This document shows, in pieces, positions 40,290 to 51,142 of a DNA stretch of 53,646 nt. Position numbers and translations under genes: made by a program. The notes under the pieces are model-generated. The model was given only the letters and a program-made list of their open reading frames with translations. It had not been told where the DNA came from and ran no database searches. This DNA is from Fragilaria crotonensis (lineage: Eukaryota > Bacillariophyta > Fragilariophyceae > Fragilariales > Fragilariaceae), in NCBI GenBank assembly GCA_022925895.1, contig JAKSYS010000428.1, forward strand, positions 1 through 53,646, given 5' to 3'. How positions within the stretch are numbered: position 1 is the stretch's first letter; each line of letters starts with the position of its first letter.

Positions 40290-41684
40290 ATGGCGTTCCT
40301 GAAGCTCCTTTTCTTGATCTCAGTCAACCTGTACACCAGCTGGGCCAACAACAACCCATTATGTCCCGAGGCAAGGCCTAAGATTGGTAGTGTTTGCTCA
40401 CTCCCAAAAGGTGTGGGCTGTAAGTACAGGCCTTACACATGTCCAGAAACCAAAACCGTCTTCCTTTCACTTTGTGCCTGCACAACCAAAGGAACATACG
40501 TTTGCGCTGAAAGCAAACCACCTAGGTGTCAGTGCCCCTTGGGCAAGCCCAAAAGCTTGGCGAACAACACAAGGTGCACTGTTGGAACGAGATGCCGTTA
40601 TGATCCTGTGGGATGCGTTGATGGCATAAAGTTCGCCACCAATTGCGAATGTATCAGTACAAAGAACGGACGAAACACGTATCTTTGCCGTACGACAATA
40701 ATCAACTGCGAATCGCCCAATGATGCTGACTGTCCTGCCGAACGTCCAGGTTTTGAAGGTTCGTGTGATCCAACAAAGGTTACGTTATGCATGTATGATC
40801 CTTATGGCTGCCCAGGTGCAACTGATGGCGAACATTACATCTTCGCATGCACATGCGAAACCAGAAGCAAGGAATTCAATTGTATTGCTTCTTATTTCCC
40901 TACAAACTGTGCTCTCCCAACACCACCACCGATAAATCCATGCTTTTCTGGAGACTCCTTAGTCACTACTGGTTCGAACGGTGAGCAAGTGCGCCTCGAC
41001 AAACTGCAGATCGGGGATCACGTCCTCGTGGACACGGACCGCTTCGAGTCTGTCTATAGCTTTGGTCATCGCGATCCCGACCGCGTCGTGGACTATCTCG
41101 AAATCGCAACCGAATCCAGCACCACCCTCCGACTCTCGGCGGACCACATGATCTGGTCGTCCGGAAGTTTCGTCCCCGCGTGGCACCTCAAGGTCGGTGA
41201 TGTGCTCACGGATGGACCATCGGGAAAACCTGTGGCGATTGTTTCCATTCGGAACATGCGCTCCAAGGGCGCATACGCGCCTTTCACTCCGTCGGGTACG
41301 ATTGTGGTCGACGGTGTGTTGGCATCTTCGTTCGTGTCGCTTACCGCAGATGACGGTCTCGAGATCGCGGGAGGCATCGAGCTATCGACGCAGTGGATGT
41401 CTCGCATGTTCGAGTTCCCACACCGGCTTGTGTGTCACTATCTCGGATCCTGTCCAAATGAGGCGTATGACGAACATGGAGTGTCTGCTTGGAACGCTAT
41501 GCCTTTGCGAGTCGCACAGTGGGTGTTGGAGCATCCCAATGGAATGATCCGAATCAGTCTATTGTCAGTGTTTGCAGGGTTGTTGGGGGTATTCTGGTTG
41601 CTGGAAAACCCGTTTGTGGTTGTGGCCTTGGTTGTCGGAGCTATGATGTTGGTCATCCGCAGAAAAGCCAAGACGAATGTTTAA
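40290..41684 (+). CDS. Membrane-anchored Hedgehog-type Hint protein, copy B (intact)
   Basis: 464 residues with no frameshift. Signal peptide MAFLKLLFLISVNLYTSWA; Cys-rich modules about 22-215, diverged from copy A; Hint/Hog domain from Cys218 (CFSGDS) with His286 in ADHMIWS, VKVGD-like KVGDVLTDG, and GAYAPFTPSGTIVVDGV. The domain is nearly identical to copy A. The C-terminus has a hydrophobic segment about 421-456 and a basic RRKAK tail, a type I membrane anchor. Hedgehog-type Hint domains catalyse an N-to-S acyl shift at their first Cys and cleave the chain there. Here that would detach the Cys-rich ectodomain. The nearly identical Hint part beside a diverged Cys-rich part suggests gene conversion or selection for diversity. 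Confidence 0.88.
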   Translation: MAFLKLLFLISVNLYTSWANNNPLCPEARPKIGSVCSLPKGVGCKYRPYTCPETKTVFLSLCACTTKGTYVCAESKPPRCQCPLGKPKSLANNTRCTVGTRCRYDPVGCVDGIKFATNCECISTKNGRNTYLCRTTIINCESPNDADCPAERPGFEGSCDPTKVTLCMYDPYGCPGATDGEHYIFACTCETRSKEFNCIASYFPTNCALPTPPPINPCFSGDSLVTTGSNGEQVRLDKLQIGDHVLVDTDRFESVYSFGHRDPDRVVDYLEIATESSTTLRLSADHMIWSSGSFVPAWHLKVGDVLTDGPSGKPVAIVSIRNMRSKGAYAPFTPSGTIVVDGVLASSFVSLTADDGLEIAGGIELSTQWMSRMFEFPHRLVCHYLGSCPNEAYDEHGVSAWNAMPLRVAQWVLEHPNGMIRISLLSVFAGLLGVFWLLENPFVVVALVVGAMMLVIRRKAKTNV

Positions 41685-41919
41685 TTGTTCGTTGTTTCAT
41701 AACTTGTGTTAGAGGAGGTGAACGAGTTGGGAGGGTAGCTGCATACTGTAGTCATGCTTAAATCTATGCGTGCGATATACGTAATGGCATCATTTACTCG
41801 GCATGCCATCTAATGCAGCTTTGACTCGCGAGCATGCAGCAACTTCCTTACATGATTAAATTCAGCATATATGTCGTAAACGGTGCATGCAAACAAATGC
41901 CACGAAAATTTGACATGTC
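41685..41919. other. Convergent 3' region between Hint copy B and ZEP
   Basis: 3' flank with partial similarity to 38418-38580. It is short, with no gene. Confidence 0.5.
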
Positions 41920-43862
41920 CTAAAACCAGTTCTGAAAGTTGGCCATGAATGCTTCCATGCCTTCTCCTCCGAGCAGTGCATCGAGCCCAAAGAGTCCGAC
42001 ACCGCCCGCTTCGCCCAGGGCTCCACCTCCCACTAGCAAAATGAGGCCTCCCAAGATGAGAAATCCAAAGGCAGCAGCCACATCGACAGCAACTTCATTC
42101 TTCCATCCATCATACAAAAAGTTGAATTGAACTGTGAAGAAAAGTGGCAGAATCGGCTGGAGCATCTTCGTCACAATGCCTGCATAATTAAAATTCTCAA
42201 TCTTGAGTCCACCACCGTCCTTATCAAAGTATATTTTGGCCGGCGTGTCAAAGCCGCGAATAATGATGTCAGATGCAAATCGCGACAAGCCCTGAACTGC
42301 GGCAGATCGAATCAATCGTCGATTGCGATACGAGTCCAAGCGATCAGTAATTTCTGAACGAGTCGTGGCAGCCTGCAGTTCTTGGGCCAACACAAAGGCA
42401 TCTTCCATCGCCTGACAACCTCCTTGACCCAAGTTGGGCATCATGGCGTGGACTGCATTTTGGTGAATGGAACAGTTGTATACAAAAAATGCGTGAGTGC
42501 GGCGTGTCAGTTGGAGCATGCGACACGAACGCATCGTTGTGGATACACTAAACGAAAATGCCAAAATCAAACAAGACGTCAAAAGCTCCACGCACCTGCA
42601 TCTCCCAACAAGGCCACATTTCCATCGGTCCACCGCTTCCGCACAGACGGTGGTCGATCATACAGATCACGCTGTTCAATTTCATCCTCCCGAGTCGCTT
42701 TCAGAATGTGATGAATATCCTTGCTCCAGCCTTCAAAAATTCCTTGAAGGTACGCAGAAGATCCGTCTGGTTTCTCAACTGCCTCTCCCGATCCTGGCGG
42801 TCTCGCCAAGAATGCGTACCATTGATAGCGTCCCTTTCCAATATCAGTAATTACAAAATACTGTCCAGGTCCAATGTACACCTTGTACCCGACTTGACCG
42901 TTGTCAAAGGAGTCATAGTTCAATTCTCCTGCAAAGACGGTGTAACCGGAATAGGACGCCCCACTTCCATCGCCCTTGGCGGGTGCATCATTCATGGTGG
43001 CCCGCACGGCACTCCAAATTCCATCGGCACCAATGAGGACATCACCCTCCACCTTTTCTCCATTATCCAACTCGACAATGATCCTCTTGTCATTATTCTC
43101 ATGTTTCGCATACGACACAACCCCATTCCCGTTCCTCAAAACACCCTCGGGGAGTGCTTCGAGGTACAATTCTTGCAAATCGGGTCGTTCAATGACTCCT
43201 GTGTAGGGCATGCCCCGGGCCTCGGCGGGGGATTGCAAGTCGAACATGGCGTACCATTCGTCTCGAATGCCATCCTTAATGCCGTTCATTTTGTTTCCCG
43301 TAAATGTGAATTTTTCCAAGACGCGGTCGTAGACAGCCGCATCCATGGTTTTCAAGATTTGGAGCGCGTTGGAGGCAAGTTGGATGGGACCACCGAAGCG
43401 TTTGAAGGATTGGGTACGTTCCAAGACGGTAACATTGAAGTTTGGATTTTTGGCCAAAACGTTGGCAAGTGCAAGACCACCGACACCGGCACCAGCAATC
43501 ATAACTTGCAGAGGATGATCACGGTCAATAATGTTATTGTCATTATTTGTTACAATGGAGGAAGCGGTTGTTGTGGAGAAGCGAGCTGATGTTCTGAGTC
43601 GATTGTCGGTACTTCTGTGGACACATGTTGTTGGCACATTGAGGTTGATTGTGAGATGAACGGGTCACGGCAAGTGGATTGGTGTAGCATACACCCACTC
43701 TACATTCCAACAGCACAAGGAAAATAATGTACAGTGCACTTACCCGAATATCGGTGCCGCTGTCCACGGACTACGACTGCCATGTGTCTGAGGAGCAAAG
43801 GCGACAACACTCAAAGTCGAGGTCGAGGCCAGCGTTAGCAATAGGAGTCGAACAGAGTGCAT
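41920..43862 (-). CDS. ZEP: Zeaxanthin epoxidase (plastid), three exons
   Basis: Exons 43862-43744, 43614-42596 and 42452-41920 join in frame to 556 residues. Exon 1 encodes a signal peptide with a VVAFAPQ (ASAF-like) site, typical for import into four-membrane plastids. Exon 2 holds the FAD-monooxygenase core: IAGAGVGGLALANVL, ERTQSFKRFGGPIQL, and GDVLIGADGIWSAVR. Across the second intron the text reads GDAVHAMMPNLGQGG, the family-specific flavin motif. Exon 3 ends with a hydrophobic membrane stretch (FGFLILGGLILLVGGG). The enzyme epoxidises zeaxanthin and, in diatoms, probably diatoxanthin, reversing photoprotection in low light. No C-terminal FHA domain is seen, unlike plant ZEP. It is divergent to VDE, 1.48 kb away. 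Confidence 0.93.
42453..42595 (-). other. ZEP intron 2
   Basis: 143 nt, sense GTGCGTGGAG ... AAAATGCAG, phase 1. Removal rebuilds the conserved GDAVHAMMPN motif and bypasses a stop. Confidence 0.9.
43615..43743 (-). other. ZEP intron 1
   Basis: 129 nt, sense GTAAGTGCAC ... GTGTCCACAG, phase 2. It joins the signal-peptide exon to the catalytic exon. Confidence 0.85.
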
Positions 43863-45343
43863 GTTGTTGCCTTTGATTCTACTCGAGAGCGTCGAACTGC
43901 TGCGTTCTTGTTTGCGGTTGGATGCTACCCGGTAACAGTACCTGGCAGTTGAAGATCGATGATCAACGCAGTTGCAGTTTCTGCTGCTTTGCAATTTGCG
44001 AAGAACGAGATCTCCGCACAAGATTCTTCGTTTTCCTCAATTTGTGACGTGACGATGAGAAGTCGGCCGTCAGCACGGCCGCAGACGTTGCGGTTGTTGT
44101 TGGTTCTTTGCGAAGTCACTCGGCAGTGTGATGACGATGTGCAATAGGGCGAGTACTGTATGTGATGATATTGCCCCAATACGGGATACTAGCTGGGTGC
44201 TGTCGTTGTACTGTACTGGAGTACCTGATATGTACCATCTGAGACAACGGTGTTGGCGGTGTTATCCTACTACGCGCCGTATGACACAATATGACTCTTG
44301 GTGGAACCCTTCTAGTACTGACTCCTTGGGAGGGTTTTCTACTGTGGTTGTGCGTCAGAATGGTAGTGATGTCAGAGTCAAAGCCAACTTGGATTGGTCC
44401 AACAAGACCTTCAATGGATGATCCGAGCTGTGTCACACAAATTTATATACTCGTGAACGTTTGTTTTATCACGCTGACAACCGGATGGTTAACGGCAGTT
44501 TACCGGTTTTTGATCTATCATGCCATAACTACAGAACTGTACTGGTACATGTAGCAGTGAGAAACGAGCACAGTACAAACACTCCAGTGTAAAAAGCAGT
44601 ACAAGTACCAGTACATTGTACTTGTAGCCACACGATCCACAAATGACTTTTTAATGAGTACCAGGTACCAGTAAGTGTAGTACGGTAATACAAGAATTCG
44701 GATATGCGCTGTATTCAAACTGGAGTTCACGGTTAAGTTCCAATCTACTGAATACCAGCACCAGTAGAACGACTATGACCATGAACTACGAATGAATCAC
44801 CAAGAAGACGTACGTCAGGCGATTTTTGTGGTACCAGGTAACACGTATGTATACCAGAGTATGTGCTCTGGGTTTTGAGTTTGCTGACGCATCACCGTTG
44901 GCGTGTCAAATCCACATACTGTATCTACGACTAGTATGCGAGCACAAGACCGAATCCCAACACCTCTTTCTGGTACAGTACTGGAGTACCAGAAGCTACA
45001 AGGTACGGCATATGTCATAGGTCATAGGAATACACCGCTTCAGGCGGTAGGCGGTACAGTACCGCGACCACCACGGAATATCGAAGTATCAAGATCGACA
45101 CCTGTCATCAGAGCCGTCATGCATGCCTGCCGATCGTAAGTGCCAAGAGCCAAGAGCCAATCTTCGGTGTACGACTTGTACCGTTTGGATCTTGCATCGC
45201 ATTTTCAGACGTCAATGGCTTATCATAAAGCTCCTTTCTGATTGAGATCTCCACTTGAAAGATCGTGTCTGCATCCCTATTAGACTTGTAGATCAGACCA
45301 GATCAGATCAGAAGCGATAAAGGCTCATTCTCCGAATCTGACA
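43863..45343. promoter_or_regulatory. Bidirectional promoter region of the ZEP/VDE pair
   Basis: The 1.48 kb between the two divergent start codons contains both promoters. It is dense in GTAC-centred sequence, with exact GTACTGGAGTAC at 44213-44224 and 44978-44989 and related palindromes such as TGTACTGGTACATG (44538-44551). The open frames in it are short and unassigned. Shared regulation by light is known for such genes; here it is inferred. Confidence 0.55.
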
Positions 45344-46768
45344 ATGGTTCTTCATTCAAAGAAATCACTGTTACTCATGCATCGTATTGTTGTGGCGCTA
45401 GTGTTACTCGTGGCACAATCTCATGGCCTTGTACCGCTTGTACCGACTGTTGTCTCCCGATTATCAGCTTTGCCCCTGCAGTCAAAGTCACAGTCGGCGT
45501 CGGAATCCGAATCTGCCACCTCAATTGCAACCTCAACTGCAACTGCTACATCCACAACTGCCCGATCTCCCAGGACCTTCTTCGCGATCAATAATGTCAT
45601 TGAAAATGCCATCGAATCCACTCAATCGACTCTCCTTGCTCTTGCCTTATCCTGTGCCTTTGCCGTGGCCACGCCCATGACTGTTGCACCCGCGCATGCC
45701 GCCGATTCACTCAAAATCGCAACCTGCCTCTTCCAAAAGTGCCAGCTACCTCTCGCTAAGTGCGTGGCAAATCCAAAATGCCTTGCCAATGTCATTTGCA
45801 TCAATACATGCAATGGACGCCCTGATGAGACGGAATGTCAAATCCAATGTGGAAATCTATGGGAGAATGACGTTGTCGGAGAATTCAACAAATGTGCAGT
45901 CTCACAAATGTCGTGCGTCCCACAAAAACCTGACGATGGCTCCTATCCCATCCCCTTCAAGGAGGTGCTCCCAGCACGATTCGATACATCCTTCTTCCAG
46001 GGCCGTTGGTACATTACAGCAGGACAGAATGAACTATTCGATAGATTCCCCTGTCAGGTACACTTCTTCACAGAAACCAAACCAGGCACTTTCTTTGGAA
46101 AATTGAATTGGCGTATCGAAGAACCCGATGGTGAATTCTTCACTCGAGACGCATTACAACGTTTCGTTCAAGATCCGAACCAACCGGCCCATTTGTTGAA
46201 TCACGACAATGAATACTTGCATTATCAAGATGATTGGTACATTATTGATTATGAACCCGATCCAGCCACTACTGGATCGTCATCATTATCGACAACTCCG
46301 GATTCCGCTCAGACTCCTCCCTTTGCCTTTGTCTATTACCGCGGTTCCAACGATGCCTGGGATGGGTACGGTGGTGTCGTGGTGTACACTCGGGCCTCGC
46401 AATTGCCGGAATCGCTCCTGCCACGCCTCCGCGCGGCCGCCAAGAAGGTGAATATGGACTTTGATCGAGACTTTGCCATTACTGACAATAGTTGTCCCAC
46501 CATTTCACCGTCGGAACGTGCCGTCTTGAGAGAACGATTTGCTGGCAAAGTAGTGCTGGAGACAGAACAACAAGTACAGGCGGCGGCCACGAGAGTTCGA
46601 GGGAATGCCCTGAATGGAGTCAAGGCACAGCAATTATTTGTACAAAAGGAAATTGGACAGGCGGAGGCGGCATTTGAGGAATTGTCGCAGAAAACTGTCG
46701 AGTTTGAGGAAGAAGTTGTGCAGAATGCTGTGGAGGTCGTCAAGGAGGTGGCGGCGGTGGGGAAGTGA
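45344..46768 (+). CDS. VDE: Violaxanthin (diadinoxanthin) de-epoxidase, thylakoid lumen
   Basis: 474 residues. Residues 1 to about 30 are a signal peptide. A Ser/Thr/Ala-rich transit region follows, then a second hydrophobic stretch with APAHA|AD, a lumenal processing site. The Cys-rich domain (CLFQKCQLPLAKC..., CNGRPDETECQIQCGNLW, FNKCAVSQMSCVPQ) comes next. The lipocalin barrel has FQGRWYITAGQNELFD, FPCQVHFF, and DDWYIIDYEPD plus FAFVYYRGSNDAWDGYGG. The Glu-rich C-terminal coiled region has FEELSQKTVEFEEEVV. This is the complete VDE order. The enzyme removes epoxides from violaxanthin or diadinoxanthin under high light and low lumen pH using ascorbate. It is the functional opposite of the divergent ZEP gene. 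Confidence 0.95.
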   Translation: MVLHSKKSLLLMHRIVVALVLLVAQSHGLVPLVPTVVSRLSALPLQSKSQSASESESATSIATSTATATSTTARSPRTFFAINNVIENAIESTQSTLLALALSCAFAVATPMTVAPAHAADSLKIATCLFQKCQLPLAKCVANPKCLANVICINTCNGRPDETECQIQCGNLWENDVVGEFNKCAVSQMSCVPQKPDDGSYPIPFKEVLPARFDTSFFQGRWYITAGQNELFDRFPCQVHFFTETKPGTFFGKLNWRIEEPDGEFFTRDALQRFVQDPNQPAHLLNHDNEYLHYQDDWYIIDYEPDPATTGSSSLSTTPDSAQTPPFAFVYYRGSNDAWDGYGGVVVYTRASQLPESLLPRLRAAAKKVNMDFDRDFAITDNSCPTISPSERAVLRERFAGKVVLETEQQVQAAATRVRGNALNGVKAQQLFVQKEIGQAEAAFEELSQKTVEFEEEVVQNAVEVVKEVAAVGK

Positions 46769-47001
46769 AATCGAGATTTACTACTACTGTTGCGACAGAT
46801 TGATACTCGCACGTCGCATGCGGCAGACTACGACTGCCGGTAGCTCTAGTAGTATGGTGCCATAAACTCATTCCATTAGGATAGGATAGAGCAAGTATTA
46901 CAGCAAAATTCTATGCTCCCAGACACTGAAATTTCTTTATGCTCCATAATTCAGAAGTGGGCTGTTCCTACTGCCGATGCAAAATGTGGCATGTCAACAT
47001 T
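46769..47001. other. Convergent 3' region between VDE and the 782-residue protein gene
   Basis: Short intergenic sequence between two convergent stops. No gene or structured element recognised. Confidence 0.5.
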
Positions 47002-49350
47002 CTACTCGGAACCCAGAGAATCATTGGATTCCAAGCTATCTAGCGTCACAGGTCGGGCCACCTTGCTGCGAGACTGCAAACTGGGCATATCCACTAGGTC
47101 TGGATGCCGAGTAAATCGCGGAGGAGGAACCTGCGCCGTCGGTGACGTTGCCACCACGTGATCATCAAACGGCGGCATCATGGACAATGCGGGCGATGCC
47201 ACGTTGACCAGCTCAAAATGACCGTCGTCCTCCAGGTTCACCATGGGCCGTTCGGCACTTGTTGGGGAGTTGGTAACCAATAGGTGCGAACTTCTGACGA
47301 TCGGACGACGCCCTCCCATGGAAAGTGGAATCACATCCTCCGAAAATCCGTGCTCCTTGCCTTTGCCATACACGAGGGGGCGGTCATTGCTATTGACGCT
47401 CCTCAATTCAGCGGTGCCAATGCTGTAGTCATCGTCATAATCGTCAGGATTGTTCTGAGTCGGATTGAAAAAGAACTTTTGTCGCCCGTAGAATGCTAAT
47501 CGCAATCCAAACTGCTGCAGAAAGGCGAAGAGACCCACCAAAAAGAACCCAATGATACAAAATGCGAGGGTCCAATCCACAAATTCGTCAGACGAAATCA
47601 TGCCACCATTCGATTGGTCGAGGGGTTGTGGGATCTGCATTTGGGCTTCCAGAATATCAAAATACGGCGGAGCCAGATTCATCTGAAAATAAAAATTTCC
47701 GTCCAAATACATGTACCCCACAACCGTGGTCGAATTTCCCGTCGCCATACCAAACAGCGGATCCGTCCAACACCGTTGCAGTGCTTGTGCGACGAGCACT
47801 CCATCCCCGCTCATCATGCTCTCCACGTCCTTTTCCCATCGCGCTGCATTGGCCGCCTTTTGTGCTGCATCGGCCGCATGCTCAGCGGCATCGGCGGCCC
47901 GTTCCGCCGATTCGTGCGTCGACGCATTCTTGGCCTCCTGAGCGGCCTCGTGAGCTTCGTTGGCGGCCTTTTCGGCCTCGGTGGCGGTATCGATAATCGG
48001 GGATAATGAGGGAGAGAAGGTCAGGTTGTTGGGGGAATCGGTGGGAGAGAGCGTGAGATTGTGGGAGGCCAATTCACCGAGGAAGACGTCGTCATGCTCG
48101 GCAGTGTCATCCACGTGGGGCTCCTGAGTGCTTTGATCTAGAAACCGTCTTGATAGTTCATTGAGTCGTCGCCATAGTGACATCCGTCTCGTTATCTGAC
48201 CAATGTCGTCATAGTCGTCATAGTCAGTCATGGCTCTTATTGAAGCCCTTCGGCCAGCGTTATTTCCACTCCCCTCACCTGCAACAGAACCATCACCACT
48301 TCCCGCAGCATCGGTTAGATTCTTCGCTTTCACATTATCACTGTCGACAACGTTTCCATTGGTGTCGTCGCCGCCAGAACCAGTCCCAGCTTTATTGGCG
48401 GGAACATCACGATTTTTGCTTGGTTCATTCGTGGTCGCTGCTGCAAGTGACGGAACGGTAGGTGCACCCGATGGCTCCACCACACTTGGGAATGCCGTCG
48501 GCAATTCATGTTGACTTGGTTCTTCAGTGATTGATGCTGTCGGAGTCATTGTCGACGGTGCCAAACTTGGCATGGATGTTTCGTAGGAGGAGTAATCTCC
48601 AGTTGAAATGGCCTTCCAGCATGTGGAGAAGGATTGAAAGAACTGTGCGGCCAATTGGGGCACGTACTGTCCATTCTGATCGTAACCCGATACTTTGACA
48701 ATCTTGCCCGAGGCGTGCAGACGCGGAACAAAGGTTGGTGGTGACAAGATGGGAGTTAAGTCGACGCCCAAATCAACCATATCGGACCACATTTGGTAGC
48801 AAAAGTCCACGGATGAAGATGATTTGACAAGTTGTTTCGTACCCGAGGGTTTGGCTTCAACATGTGAGGTGTCGGTGTCGGAGGCCGCGACGCTCACCAC
48901 AGCAAAAGGTTGATACCGAGGTTTAAGAGTACTGTAGAGAGCTGCCTTTTCCAGAATCTTTTCTAAAACAGCGCCCGTCAAAGATGCCATGTAATAGGCA
49001 GACTTCCAATGGTAGGATCGGATGGCAGCCGTTGTATAGTAAACTTTCCCTTCGTTGTCCCACGACAAATGGTTATCTGTAATGACCACGGGCATGCTCT
49101 CGTCCTGAAGTTGTGATCCCAATCGTTTGGGACCGTATTCGAGGGTCAATTCGAGCGGTGGCTTGTGAGACGATCCACCGAATCGCAACCCAATAGCCAT
49201 TTTTTGGATTGTTGCATTGTGGAAACCTCCCAATGTCACAGTTCGAGTCAGAGAATAACACTCCAATACGTCCGACGCGTCCAAGTCTCTAATCAAAGTC
49301 GATGCAACGGACCGAGTGAGGATTTGCGGCAGCAGAGGAGGATTCGACAT
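47002..49350 (-). CDS. Single-pass membrane protein, Ala-rich and Ser/Thr/Pro-rich, unknown function
   Basis: 782 residues without interruption. The N-terminal ~250 residues form a globular part with several Cys. Residues about 255-330 are Ser/Thr/Pro-rich (MPSLAPSTMTPTASITEEPS), a composition common in diatom surface proteins. A polar, Gly/Asp/Asn-rich stretch follows, then an Ala/Glu/His heptad-like coil (AEKAANEAHEAAQEAKNAS). A second small globular part comes next, then one membrane span at about 592-615 (LAFCIIGFFLVGLFAFLQQF), and a 167-residue acidic tail with DDYDDDYS. No signal peptide is visible at the chosen Met, so either an upstream exon is missed or the topology is unusual. I do not recognise a named family. 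It could be a surface or vesicle receptor, but this is a guess. Confidence 0.8.
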   Translation of the reverse strand: MSNPPLLPQILTRSVASTLIRDLDASDVLECYSLTRTVTLGGFHNATIQKMAIGLRFGGSSHKPPLELTLEYGPKRLGSQLQDESMPVVITDNHLSWDNEGKVYYTTAAIRSYHWKSAYYMASLTGAVLEKILEKAALYSTLKPRYQPFAVVSVAASDTDTSHVEAKPSGTKQLVKSSSSVDFCYQMWSDMVDLGVDLTPILSPPTFVPRLHASGKIVKVSGYDQNGQYVPQLAAQFFQSFSTCWKAISTGDYSSYETSMPSLAPSTMTPTASITEEPSQHELPTAFPSVVEPSGAPTVPSLAAATTNEPSKNRDVPANKAGTGSGGDDTNGNVVDSDNVKAKNLTDAAGSGDGSVAGEGSGNNAGRRASIRAMTDYDDYDDIGQITRRMSLWRRLNELSRRFLDQSTQEPHVDDTAEHDDVFLGELASHNLTLSPTDSPNNLTFSPSLSPIIDTATEAEKAANEAHEAAQEAKNASTHESAERAADAAEHAADAAQKAANAARWEKDVESMMSGDGVLVAQALQRCWTDPLFGMATGNSTTVVGYMYLDGNFYFQMNLAPPYFDILEAQMQIPQPLDQSNGGMISSDEFVDWTLAFCIIGFFLVGLFAFLQQFGLRLAFYGRQKFFFNPTQNNPDDYDDDYSIGTAELRSVNSNDRPLVYGKGKEHGFSEDVIPLSMGGRRPIVRSSHLLVTNSPTSAERPMVNLEDDGHFELVNVASPALSMMPPFDDHVVATSPTAQVPPPRFTRHPDLVDMPSLQSRSKVARPVTLDSLESNDSLGSE

Positions 49351-51068
49351 GGTACAATGTTGCTACAATGTTACGGTTTCTGTATGAGCCAAGGATAGAT
49401 GCAAGCCGAAATAGGCATTGCCGAGATATGAGCTCTTGGAGAGGCATCCCGCTTGGCGTACTGGTTACATACGGTACTGGTATTACACCGTGTTCCGAGC
49501 ACTGAGCCGCATGGATGTTTGGCGGACGGAGGATGGTCGCCAATCTCGTTATGTCTCTCCACTCACCACTCATCCAGTACCTGTACACCAGTACTGTAAG
49601 AGGTACGGTACGTATTTATCGTACTGCAGTACCCTGTACTGTACAGCGACTACAATGGCACTGGAGTGTACAAGTACTGTGAACTCAGAGCCTACGACTA
49701 CTGGAATACTGGTACACTGCAATGTGCTCCCTCCGTCGGGAATTGCAACATTTTTATTCCGTATTTGAGAAGATTCTGTCATTCTACCAAAACATCATGA
49801 TATTTGATGAAAAACATGCACACAGATATTCAGGAGCATTCTGGCATGTATGTGAGGCCCTTGTTTTGATCCTAGTACTAATGTGCATCAACACAAGCAA
49901 GCCTTATCAAGGAAGCAAAAAGGCAGATGTGGCTGGTCAAAAGAAGGAGTGGGATCCTGAGTATTCCTCTAGAGGTACAAAAATGGTACCGCAGCAAGAA
50001 TGACAGTCTGTGTGGAGGTCCCATTATACTTGGAACAAATTTATGCAGCCAGTAGCTATGCAAGGAAAAGTATCAAGGAGACTTTCTTGTCAACATGGTT
50101 GCTTGTGTATGCAATGAGGCAGCTAAAGCCAAACATCCTGGTAGTAGAGATCAAGAAATGATGACAATTCAGCAACAACATGGAGCATCAGCTCATATCA
50201 GTGATGACGATGAGGAGTTGCTTGGAGAAATTGGAAATGATTTGTGGAGCATTGCCTTGTTGAAAACCCAGCAACCAGCAGGTACTAAGTTGCCCGACTT
50301 CAAGAATCTCCTGGACTTGTCACTTTTTATAATTAACTCTGCTGCCTTGTTTAACAAACGCGTGGCACAGATGCTACTTTTAAGAAATGTTTGAACATCC
50401 AAGGAAGCTTGATTGTGTATATCCTACCTGCACATCCATTGATGACACGTTGGCAATCCATGACTGGTGACAGTAGTACTTTATCGTCAAATCAACACAA
50501 TGTTTGCAGAAAGGACACCAGCAGGCTTGTTGCACCAGCCGGAACTGATAAACTGACAATTTATGGGAGAGAAATGACAGAGCAGAGGGAATAATCATTG
50601 CTGGGGAGTAAGGCAAGAACGTATGTGATTGCTCCAGAATTGATGATGCTGCGGCCGGTACACATCGCTCGTCGCTGTCTAGTATTGTGACAAATAAAAA
50701 AGAAACCCACTTGTTGTAGTATTTGTATGATGCATGGCTTAAAGGAGACATTTCTATGATATGAATGGTTGAACTTGAGTAGACAAAGCAGTCCATACGC
50801 CTTTCAAAGTTGAACATGCTGATGTATGTGCAACATCCTATGCAAGATCGTGCAAAACACGACTACTACAGCCACTAGCCTAAACAGACCGTCAATATGG
50901 GCCACACCTGTAAATAGACAGAAGTGTTGGCTTTTCTTTCTCTATATTAATGTCGTTTGGAAAAGTGATGCATGCCGTGTTTCACAAAAAGAGAATGCAA
51001 TTGTCAATCTTTTGGACACCGGAGTCCGATGCAGAACTACACATACAAGGCAAAACAAAAAAAGGTAG
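49351..51068. other. Intergenic region with coding-like relics
   Basis: The first 400 bp are rich in GTAC-type inverted sequence (49570-49720). From about 49770 to 50400 the plus strand has several short protein-like frames in different phases (for example EVQKWYRSKNDSLCGGPIILGTN near 49975-50045, and 50095-50394). They look like a decayed gene, perhaps of a transposon, but I cannot name it. Nothing clear lies between 50400 and 51068. Confidence 0.35.
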
Positions 51069-51142
51069 TACCAATGGGGGGGATCGAACCCACGACCTTG
51101 GGTTTATTAGACCCACGCTCTAACCAGCTGAGCTACATCGGC
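51069..51142 (-). tRNA. tRNA-Ile (anticodon AAT)
   Basis: On the minus strand it folds as a full cloverleaf. The acceptor stem GCCGATG pairs with CATTGGT (two G-U pairs), and the discriminator is A. The D arm is GCTCAGCTGGTTAGAGC. The anticodon stem TGGGT/ACCCA has loop CTAATAA, so the anticodon is AAT (read as IAT). The T arm has TTCGATC. The second T-stem pair (T against C) is a mismatch. No intron is seen and CCA is not encoded, as expected in eukaryotes. Confidence 0.93.

Noticed and set aside
50380..50817. Minus-strand open frame of 145 codons
   Set aside because: No recognisable motif; the plus strand carries protein-like relics and neither strand has clear coding support.
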